A DNA stretch of 64,000 bases from Planctomycetaceae bacterium (GTDB lineage: Bacteria > Planctomycetota > UBA1135 > GCA-002686595), in NCBI GenBank assembly GCA_016125265.1, contig WGMC01000014.1:1-64000 (forward strand). Reading direction: 5' to 3'. How positions within the stretch are numbered: the first letter of the stretch is position 1; each line of letters begins with the position of its first letter. Of this stretch, positions 7,819-14,433 are shown in pieces. The position numbers were made by a program, and so were the translations under genes. Below the pieces are notes generated by a model. It was not told where the DNA came from and made no database searches. It worked only from the letters and a program-made list of their open reading frames with translations.

Positions 7819-7952
7819 GTGCCGACAAGCTTGAGGTGCTGGAGCGCAGACTCACTGACAGTCTGGAGTCTGGCATGGCCGCGGAGCTTCCTCCTGGCGA
7901 TTGGGAGCGCAAGCGTCGGGAAGTCGTCGAGCACGCGACTTCCAAGGGGTAG
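7815..7952 (+). CDS. Possible short third gene of the toxin-antitoxin operon
   Basis: A TTG start at 7815 overlaps the toxin stop (TTGA) and opens a 45-residue frame: MSADKLEVLERRLTDSLESG then a tail containing ELPPGDWERKRREVVEHA. The sequence is strongly helical and charged. The 4-nt overlap and sensible composition argue for a real gene; the weak TTG start and small size argue against. I do not recognise a family. It could be a truncated remnant of a regulator. Confidence 0.4.
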   Translation: MSADKLEVLERRLTDSLESGMAAELPPGDWERKRREVVEHATSKG

Positions 7953-8292
7953 CTGCCGCGTCAAAGCTGTTCTACGAGGCAACGGCCCTCGGCGGCCGAC
8001 CAGACGCCACGGGATGCCCCCGGCACAAGAGTCAGCACAGCTAGCACACTGACTCATCTCGGCGAAGCAAAGCATGTTTGGTTCAGACGTCTCCCCTAAG
8101 CTCTGCTTAGGACGAAATTTCCCCGGGAAACGTGACGTTTTCCAAGGCCGCTCACTGTCGCAGGCTGCCGTCATATACCGACGGCGGACGAGTCAAACAG
8201 CGCGAAACGGTTCCACGGTTCTTACGCCCCAATCGGTGATTTCGGCGGGACGCTAACAATACGCTCTCCGGAGGGGCGGCGGTGCACAATAC
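7953..8292. other. Intergenic stretch without recognised feature
   Basis: These 340 bp lie between the toxin operon and the end of the convergent membrane-protein gene. Frames on both strands are short and of poor composition. I see no convincing hairpin with a T-run, tRNA or repeat. Confidence 0.5.
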
Positions 8293-9672
8293 TTACGGCA
8301 GCCAGATTGGGGTGCCCAACAGCTGGCCAGATCGCCAAATCAGCGAGGCCGCGGCAATCAGGAAAAGTAGGCGCACTAGCCTATGGACTGGGATCAACCA
8401 GCCATACGATTCAGTGAACTTGCCTAAATAGCGCGGCGACACTCCCGAGCGCTCCTCATCGTCGCGCAATGGCGCCACTCTGTAGGTGAGGACCGCCCGG
8501 CTACAGTTGTATAGGAGGAGGAGAATCACCGGCAGCCACACTGAAGCTCCTCGGTCGATGCCGAGCACAGCCCTCCAGACCGTAGTCTCCTGAAGAATGC
8601 TATCCTGACCGCCCGCTAGGCGTTGACGAAACTGAGCTCCTGCAAGCCTCACCACCTCCGCGACGTGCGATTGTTCCAATGACGCTGACTGCAAACTGTT
8701 TTCCATCTGCATCAGCGTCATCCCCGCCCTTGCCTCCGCATTTCCGATGGCTGCAATCACAGCTGTGTGGGCAATTAGTGGAACGAAGTATATCGCCAAA
8801 AACATCAAATTGAACGCGAGGCGAGGTCCGGTATAATTCGCCCTAAGCTGAGACCAGGAATCTGGGGCGTGAGCCGACAGCCGTACTCCTCGCATGAGGG
8901 TCTCGTCGGGGCGAAAGCCGCGGGCTCCTCGAAGATCGGCGTCCTCCATACTTGCTCCTCGAAAGTTGGAGCCAAGACCAAAACGGCAGTTTCGAAAAAC
9001 GGCGCCACGGGGGAAATGCACGTTCGCCACACTCACACCGGCACGAAAATCGGCACCTGTGAAATCGGGAGGGTGCTGAAACTCGGCCGAATCGAAGTTC
9101 GCAAGGCCTCCAACGCCTGAGCCCATACGGAAATGCGATTGAAAATGGCAGTGCGGCAACCCCAACGCCCCAGCGAATTCTGCCGGCAAATCCGCCGCGC
9201 CCGTAAAGTGGCAGTGATAAGCGACTAAGCTAATCCGTTGAAAGAGTGGTCCGTGTTTCCAACCGTCGATCCGACAGCGCCTGAGTAGGATGAAACGATG
9301 TCGAGCGTCCTCGTCTTTCTCAGAAATCTCCTCTAGGCACCGGTCGGCTATCTCCAGAACCTCGCCAAGATCGATGGCCTCGCCGTTATTGTCGTCGACG
9401 AAAGCTACATCGCTCAAAAAATATCCTCCGCGGCCGACATGCGTCTCGACGAGCGGGTCAATCCCGCTGAGAAACTTTTCAGCCAGCAAATCTAGCCGAA
9501 GAGAAGTCGATACCGTCCGCGTGGAGTGCTCAACCCAGCGTTCGGCGAGCGACCGCAGGACCACTCCTCTATCTTCACCACGACGAACGAGCGGCGGCAG
9601 TGAGTTCCAGAAGCGAGATTCTCCATCCTGTGGCCACCACGTAAAAAAATGTGCATCGCTAGCTCTAGTCAT
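8293..9672 (-). CDS. Membrane protein with pentapeptide-like repeats, unknown function
   Basis: This is a 459-residue protein with three parts. Residues 1-140 are a soluble helical region rich in Trp and Arg. About residues 150-265 show degenerate pentapeptide-type repeats with periodic F and A/D residues (ANFDSAEFQ, PDFTGADFRAG, NFRGASMEDADLRGA), expected to form a right-handed beta-helix. The C-terminal part has about three hydrophobic segments, near residues 290-315, 385-402 and 435-455. GC is clearly lower than in the chromosome. It stands alone on its strand between the toxin operon and the partition genes. Soluble pentapeptide proteins can mimic DNA and protect gyrase, but the membrane-bound version has no agreed role. 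A defence or exclusion role is conceivable but unproven. Confidence 0.7.
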   Translation of the reverse strand: MTRASDAHFFTWWPQDGESRFWNSLPPLVRRGEDRGVVLRSLAERWVEHSTRTVSTSLRLDLLAEKFLSGIDPLVETHVGRGGYFLSDVAFVDDNNGEAIDLGEVLEIADRCLEEISEKDEDARHRFILLRRCRIDGWKHGPLFQRISLVAYHCHFTGAADLPAEFAGALGLPHCHFQSHFRMGSGVGGLANFDSAEFQHPPDFTGADFRAGVSVANVHFPRGAVFRNCRFGLGSNFRGASMEDADLRGARGFRPDETLMRGVRLSAHAPDSWSQLRANYTGPRLAFNLMFLAIYFVPLIAHTAVIAAIGNAEARAGMTLMQMENSLQSASLEQSHVAEVVRLAGAQFRQRLAGGQDSILQETTVWRAVLGIDRGASVWLPVILLLLYNCSRAVLTYRVAPLRDDEERSGVSPRYLGKFTESYGWLIPVHRLVRLLFLIAAASLIWRSGQLLGTPIWLP

Positions 9673-10675
9673 GAATCGCTCCTTTCGCGCTCAACGGAAG
9701 GTGAGTTCCGACGCCGTCGAGGTCTCCTCTCAGAAAGGGAAAGGTGGACTACCGCGGTCCTGCGGGGTGGCCTGCTCTCCGATTCGATAGCGTAGCGCGT
9801 CCGGCGACAAGCGCCCAGCAACTTTTGCGGCTATGGCCGGGTCCCCGCTCCTCGGCAGCGGGCCAACGCGCTAGCCCCACGCATCGATCCTGAAGCGCGT
9901 CGCGCTTCAGCTTGCTTCACCCAGTCGGAATCGCCCTGGGCGCACAGAGGGCGGGCACATCGTGAGACCGGATGGACGGACTCAGTTGGAGCGAGAGCGT
10001 GCTAGGGCCCCCGGCGCAGACCGACCGCTGCCTAATCTAGTCTTTGGCGCCTCTCTTCGGCCTCCGCGGAGGCCTTACTCTCTACCCTAGAGCCCACCCG
10101 GCCTGCGGCTGGGCAGGGGCCCCGCGGTCCAAGAGATCGGGCGGCAACTACCCTGACACCGGGGGGGCACGCCGAGCGCGCGGATCGGAGGGAGTCCCTT
10201 CTCCAGCGTGTCGAAGTACGTGCCCCACGGATCGGCGCCTTTGAACCGATCACTCACTACGGCGCCCCGGGTGTGCACGTGGGGACCTCATCGATGGCAC
10301 GTTGAGGCGCGGCTTAGGCGAACTTTGTCTTCAATAGTCGAGTGGTCTCTAACATTGCTTGCGCGGGGCATGGGAGCTCGACTTGGCTCGGTAGCACAAC
10401 GCCCAACTCGCCTCGCCGCCGACGTTTTACGGCGCTAGACAGTCCAGCCGAGCTAAACTGCCTCTCGGTTCCATGACTCCCACAGGGCTTTAAGCTATCT
10501 GCCGACACAGTAGCTTCCACCCCCGTTTTGACGTGCGCTAAATGGCGAGAGGCATCAGCTGGTTTCCGTGTCCATACGCGGACTCAAAAGCTGCTTGACG
10601 CTGGGATTAGAGGCTGCTAGCCGTAAAGTCGTGAAGAAGTAAACACGATTCTATCAGAAATTCGCGGGGGCGGGC
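9673..10675. other. 1-kb non-coding region with palindromes upstream of parA
   Basis: No frame here has believable composition. It contains a perfect 21-bp inverted repeat at 9890-9910 (arms CTGAAGCGCG and CGCGCTTCAG around one T), a hairpin near 9845-9862 and a perfect 16-bp palindrome GGCCTCCGCGGAGGCC at 10059-10074. It must contain the promoter of the membrane-protein gene (left) and of the parA-rep operon (right). Lying upstream of parA, it may also hold a partition site, but no repeat array proves this. Confidence 0.45.
9890..9910. repeat. Perfect 21-bp inverted repeat
   Basis: Two 10-bp arms (CTGAAGCGCG and CGCGCTTCAG) are separated by a single T. It is too tight for a normal transcription terminator loop and lacks a T-run, so a protein-binding operator or partition site is more likely. 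Confidence 0.5.
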
Positions 10676-11305
10676 ATGATCATTGGGCTTCTCAACCAAA
10701 AGGGCGGCGTCGGCAAGACAACGCTTGCCGTCCACATGGCCGACGCGCTCGCACGACGTGGCTGTAAGGTGCTGCTGATTGACGCCGACCCCCAGGGTTC
10801 GGCGCTCGATTGGGCGGCGGCACGAACTGGGGAGCCGCTGTTTCCGGTCGCTGGCATGCCCAAGCCGTTGATCCATAAGGAGGTGCCGGGGCTGGTCAAG
10901 GATTACGACCACATCGTCATCGATGGGCCGCCACGCGTTTATGATGTCGCGCGCTCTGCAATTATGGCGAGCGACGTCGTCATTGTCCCCGTGCAACCGT
11001 CACCTTACGACGTGTGGGCTGCCAAGGAAGTCGTGGAGTTGCTTCACGAGGCCCGGGTCTATAAGCCCGACCTGAAATCCGCATTTGCGATTAATCGTAA
11101 AATCGTAAATACGGCGCTTGGGCGCGACGTGCTCGACGCCCTCGCCGAGTATCCACTTCCGGTGTTGCGCGCTGCGATCTGCCAGCGCGTGGCGCTAGCC
11201 GAGTGCGCAAGCGTGGGGAAGTCCGTGTTCGAAACTGCGCCCGGGCATCCCGCCTGTGCGGAGGTCTCGGCGCTGGTCACCGAGGTGCTGGAGCTCAACG
11301 CATGA
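10676..11305 (+). CDS. parA: ParA-family partition ATPase
   Basis: This 209-residue Walker-type partition ATPase has the deviant Walker A motif KGGVGKTT at residues 10-17, LIDADPQGSALDW as the Walker A' region, and an IDGPP motif near residue 83. It lacks the long N-terminal HTH of type Ia ParA, so it belongs to the short type Ib class, which relies on a small separate DNA-binding partner. The next gene, overlapping by 4 nt, encodes such a partner. It would position the plasmid copies before division. Together with the RepA-like gene it forms a complete replication and maintenance operon. Confidence 0.9.
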   Translation: MIIGLLNQKGGVGKTTLAVHMADALARRGCKVLLIDADPQGSALDWAAARTGEPLFPVAGMPKPLIHKEVPGLVKDYDHIVIDGPPRVYDVARSAIMASDVVIVPVQPSPYDVWAAKEVVELLHEARVYKPDLKSAFAINRKIVNTALGRDVLDALAEYPLPVLRAAICQRVALAECASVGKSVFETAPGHPACAEVSALVTEVLELNA

Positions 11306-11526
11306 AGAAGGTGACCTTCGGGCCAAGACCAACATCCGAACGCAAGGTCACTCAGGACGCGTGGGTAGAGGAACGATCAGCGGGCGACCCAAGCAAGCGC
11401 CTGACGATAGACGTATCGGCGGCGCTACACCGCCGGATGAAAACCCAGTGCGCAGCGCGGGGGGTCAACATGGCCGACGTCATCAGGGAGCTTCTTGAGA
11501 GGCGGTTCCCGGAGAACGCGCCATGA
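11302..11526 (+). CDS. Ribbon-helix-helix partition partner (ParB/ParG-like)
   Basis: This is a 74-residue protein whose ATG overlaps the parA stop (ATGA). The first 25 residues are basic and probably flexible. The rest, KRLTIDVSAALHRRMKTQCA then ADVIRELLERRFPE, is a clear ribbon-helix-helix fold of the ParG type. In type Ib systems such proteins bind centromere repeats and stimulate ParA through their flexible tail. It is followed by the replication gene with another 4-nt overlap, so the three genes form one operon. Calling it the centromere-binding protein is inferred from position and fold. Confidence 0.75.
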   Translation: MKKVTFGPRPTSERKVTQDAWVEERSAGDPSKRLTIDVSAALHRRMKTQCAARGVNMADVIRELLERRFPENAP

Positions 11527-12512
11527 CCGCCGGAGGTGATGAGGACACACAGAAACACGATTTTGCGGCTTTCCGGGAGTGCGACGATACGACGCTCCAG
11601 CCGATCAGGCCGCTTGGCCGCATCGGCACGCGTCTCGTCTTGGCGCATGAGCGCATCGCCATGGAGCGGCCCGACCGTGCGGATTTTCTTCACACCGTGA
11701 TGTGCCAAGTTGGCCTTCCGAGGCGGAGCACAGAGGCGCGAACTTTCGAGCGCCACAGCGGACATGTCAGCGTGCTGCTCGAAGCCGGCAAGCTGTACGA
11801 CGGAATGCGATGGGTCGATCAGCCATTGCCTTACGGCGCCACGCCCCGGCTTGTACTGGTGCACGTTTCGTCCGAAGCGATCCGCACCGGAAGTCGCACC
11901 GTCGAGATCGGGGACAGCATGCGCGACTTCCTCTCCCAGCTCGGGATGTCGGACAGTGGGGGAGCGCGCGGGGGGTACACCGCGTTGCGCCGGCAGATGC
12001 AAGCGCTGGCCGCATGCCGACTCACCCTCGGCATGAATGCCGAGGGACGCGTCGTGACCAAGGACGCCAAGCCGTTCAGCCGGTTCGAAGCGTGGCTTCA
12101 ACAGGAGGGGACCCAGCACACGCTCTGGCCGGGTCTCCTCGAGCTGACGCCGGACTTCTTCGAGACACTGAAGACGCATGCCGTGCCACTCGACTACCGC
12201 GCGCTCGCCGCGCTCAAGCACTCGGCGCTTGCGCTCGATGTCTATACATGGCTTGCCCATCGCCTCTGCCGCGTTACGAACCAGCGGGGCACGATGGTAA
12301 GTTGGGGTAACCTACACGATCAGTTCGGCCAGGAGTATGGCAGTCGGAAGGACTTCAAAAAGCAGTTTCAGGCGACCCTGACCCAGGTACTAGCCGTTTA
12401 CCCAGATGCGCGTGTCGAGAGGACCCCGGGTGGGCTCATTCTCCGTGAGTCGCGCCCGCCACTGCCCAAGACTCGCGTAGCAGTACCGACCACGCTGCCT
12501 GTGGACAAGTAG
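11523..12512 (+). CDS. repA: Plasmid replication initiator, RepA_C family
   Basis: This is a 329-residue protein. Features of plasmid-encoded RepA proteins (Pfam RepA_C type) are seen: FLHTVMCQVGLPRR near residue 60, and the strongly conserved LTPDFFETLKTHAVPLDYRA followed by ALKHSALALDVYTWLAHRLC at about residues 205-245, which form winged-helix DNA-binding domains. It would bind the iterons located just downstream and open the origin with DnaA. Its ATG overlaps the partner gene's stop. Activity in this host is unknown, but the frame is intact, so the integrated element could still replicate if excised. Confidence 0.85.
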   Translation: MTAGGDEDTQKHDFAAFRECDDTTLQPIRPLGRIGTRLVLAHERIAMERPDRADFLHTVMCQVGLPRRSTEARTFERHSGHVSVLLEAGKLYDGMRWVDQPLPYGATPRLVLVHVSSEAIRTGSRTVEIGDSMRDFLSQLGMSDSGGARGGYTALRRQMQALAACRLTLGMNAEGRVVTKDAKPFSRFEAWLQQEGTQHTLWPGLLELTPDFFETLKTHAVPLDYRALAALKHSALALDVYTWLAHRLCRVTNQRGTMVSWGNLHDQFGQEYGSRKDFKKQFQATLTQVLAVYPDARVERTPGGLILRESRPPLPKTRVAVPTTLPVDK

Positions 12513-12526
12513 GGCGACAGGAGAAG

Positions 12527-12631
12527 TTATCCACGCTGAATCGCCCCCCGGGGTTCGCTGAATCGCCCCCCCCTCGATTCGCTGAATCGCCCCCCCTAAC
12601 CTATAGTTAGTACCTATAGCCCTACCTATAG
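12527..12631. other. Iteron-type replication origin (oriV)
   Basis: Directly after repA comes a DnaA-box-like TTATCCACG (12527-12535). Three direct repeats of CGCTGAATCGCCCCCC follow, at 12534, 12556 and 12580 (steps of 22 and 24 bp), and then three copies of CCTATAG at 12600, 12613 and 12625 (steps of 13 and 12 bp). This order of DnaA box, about-22-bp iterons and an AT-rich region of about-13-bp repeats is the textbook layout of theta-replicating plasmid origins. Confidence 0.8.
12534..12595 (+). repeat. Three RepA iterons
   Basis: The core CGCTGAATCGCCCCCC is repeated exactly three times, with flanks TT before copies two and three. The spacing of about two helical turns puts all copies on one face of the DNA, as expected for cooperative initiator binding. 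Confidence 0.8.
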
Positions 12632-13043
12632 CTTGCAGGTCAATATCTGTGGGTAAGCGGTCTGGCGCAATCATGGCGGTGCCGGGCAACCGCGACTCAA
12701 TCCCAAAAAGGGGGTTTAGCAGGGGAAACGAACAGCCGGGCAGAGGGAGGTATACCGACTGCTCATGGCAGGGCGACCAGTCAAGCATCCTCCGCGCTGG
12801 GTCGCGCCAGCGGTTGCCTCGATCTCTCCGAACCGTCGCTACGCGCGACTCAACTGCGGTTGACGCTTATACACGCGTTCATCCTTGCGAACGGCCGTGC
12901 CGGTTCGAGCTGCTCGTGTCACGCGGTGCCTTTCCCGGACACCAAATTGGGCGCGCCCCGCAGGCGGCCCAAGTTGATATGGTATTTTGGCCACGACGAG
13001 TTCTATAGCCAAATACCGGCTGAGGCCCTAGCCTTCTATCCGC
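12632..13043. other. Non-coding stretch between origin and methyltransferase gene
   Basis: These 410 bp are downstream of the iterons and converge with the end of the cytosine methyltransferase gene. Plus-strand frames exist but have random composition and no ribosome-binding sites. A further DnaA-like match on the minus strand (TTACCCACA) is near 12647-12655. I see no other feature. Confidence 0.45.
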
Positions 13044-14411
13044 CTACTCATGCCCGTCGGCCAGTCCCAGTCTGGCGGCCGGCCGAGTGCAACGGATGTC
13101 GGTTATCGAAATGAAGCGCCTGTTGTTAGTTTTTTGCAACAGCGACAACAGCGCGCGGCCATGGAGTTCGGTAAAGCGGGGAGGTACCGCTTCGCCGATC
13201 ATTGCCCGGACATTGGTCTGCCCCCATTTGTGTAGCGCATCGCCCCAGCGGAAGTTTCTGGGGAAGGTCTGTAGTAGCGCGCACTCCAGAGGGCTGAGGA
13301 CGCGGTTCTCGAAAGGATGGATCGTGAGATCGCTGCCGATATGACCGCTGGCAGTCGTGATGGTGGCAGCCGGCCGGTCAGGATTCATTCGCCGGTAGCT
13401 CGACGAACGAAAACCCCGCACGAGTCGGTAGCGACCGTTTGCCGACTTGACGACCGGGCGTAGGAGCGCTCCGCCGCAGCTCGGACAGTTGGCAGACTTT
13501 AGGCTCACGCGGACGGGGCCGCACTTGGCGCAACAATTGTTCTCCCACGCACTCGCGCCACTTCCCTTTGGAATGGCTGCGACCATTGCGTGGCGGTGTG
13601 CGTTCCAGACGGGGACCGCGTGAAGGGGGCGTGTCGGCGCCGCGGCTTGGCTGTCAGTTGCGGCATCAAGCGGGGGTAGTGCAAAGTGTTCGAGCGCCTG
13701 TTTTAGGGTGATGTGTGGGCGGGAAACGGTGCGGGGCCCTCTAGTGGGCAACGAATATGGTGCTTGGCCGGCCGCGGCAAGCCATTCGGCAGCCGCTTCA
13801 GTCCGCCTAATGAACGTAAGGAACGCACGCCGACGGGTTTGAGGTACTCCGTAGTCGGCCAGGTCTACGAGGAGTGGAAAAGTGACATAGTCTCGCTCAA
13901 GTTCACCAATCAAGAGCGACGCGGCACTGACGGGCTGATGCGTCGAGGGGTGTCGGACGCGGCGGGTGAGAAATGCGGGTACGTTCTCCACAACAATCAC
14001 GCGGGGAGAGAGCGCGTGTGCAACTTGCAGAATGACATAAGCTAGCAAGTTCCTGCTTTCGCGCGATCCCGCGTCGGGGTCGGCCCCGTACCCGCGATTG
14101 CTTCGCGCACTGCTCATTCCCTGGCAGGGCGGACACGCCGCGAGCAGTGCGGGAGCAATAGAGCCGTGCGCCTTTACGTAAGCGTCGACGACTCGCGGCC
14201 AGGTCGTTCGCAGGTCGCCCGCAATACCGGTTGCGCGACGGTGATTGAGCAGGGCTACGCGCAACCGCTTTTCCTCAAGTTCGGCCATCACCGTGAAACG
14301 GAAACCGGCTCTGGCATAGCCCAGGTCGCCGGCGCCGCAGTTAGAGAAGAGGCTGACCGCATGCAGCGCGTTTGAGCTCTGCGGAGTGTCGCTGTGGGAA
14401 CCTTTGCGCAT
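13044..14411 (-). CDS. DNA cytosine-5 methyltransferase with zinc-ribbon insert
   Basis: With the start at 14411 the protein has 455 residues; an ATG at 14459 would add 16 and overlap the upstream gene further. It has the C5-methyltransferase motifs: AdoMet loop FSNCGAGDLGYARAGF (about 22-37), catalytic PPCQGMSSARS with nucleophile C96, ENV (142-144) and QTRRRAF (191-197). The variable target-recognition region holds a CxxC...CxxC zinc ribbon (C294, C297, C309, C312), unusual for this family. It methylates cytosine at C5 in an unknown sequence. Its gene overlaps or abuts the end of the GHKL-nuclease gene, so the two form one operon and probably one restriction or defence unit in which this enzyme protects self DNA. 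Confidence 0.88.
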   Translation of the reverse strand: MRKGSHSDTPQSSNALHAVSLFSNCGAGDLGYARAGFRFTVMAELEEKRLRVALLNHRRATGIAGDLRTTWPRVVDAYVKAHGSIAPALLAACPPCQGMSSARSNRGYGADPDAGSRESRNLLAYVILQVAHALSPRVIVVENVPAFLTRRVRHPSTHQPVSAASLLIGELERDYVTFPLLVDLADYGVPQTRRRAFLTFIRRTEAAAEWLAAAGQAPYSLPTRGPRTVSRPHITLKQALEHFALPPLDAATDSQAAAPTRPLHAVPVWNAHRHAMVAAIPKGSGASAWENNCCAKCGPVRVSLKSANCPSCGGALLRPVVKSANGRYRLVRGFRSSSYRRMNPDRPAATITTASGHIGSDLTIHPFENRVLSPLECALLQTFPRNFRWGDALHKWGQTNVRAMIGEAVPPRFTELHGRALLSLLQKTNNRRFISITDIRCTRPAARLGLADGHE

Positions 14412-14433
14412 GGTGTGAGTCAGTGCGGTGGCT

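Noticed and set aside
12534-12595. Short CRISPR array
   Set aside because: Only three repeats of 16 bp with spacers of 6-8 bp; spacing and position after repA fit iterons, and no cas genes exist.
12649-13008. 119-codon plus-strand frame after the plasmid origin
   Set aside because: Random composition, no ribosome-binding site and no similarity to any family I know.
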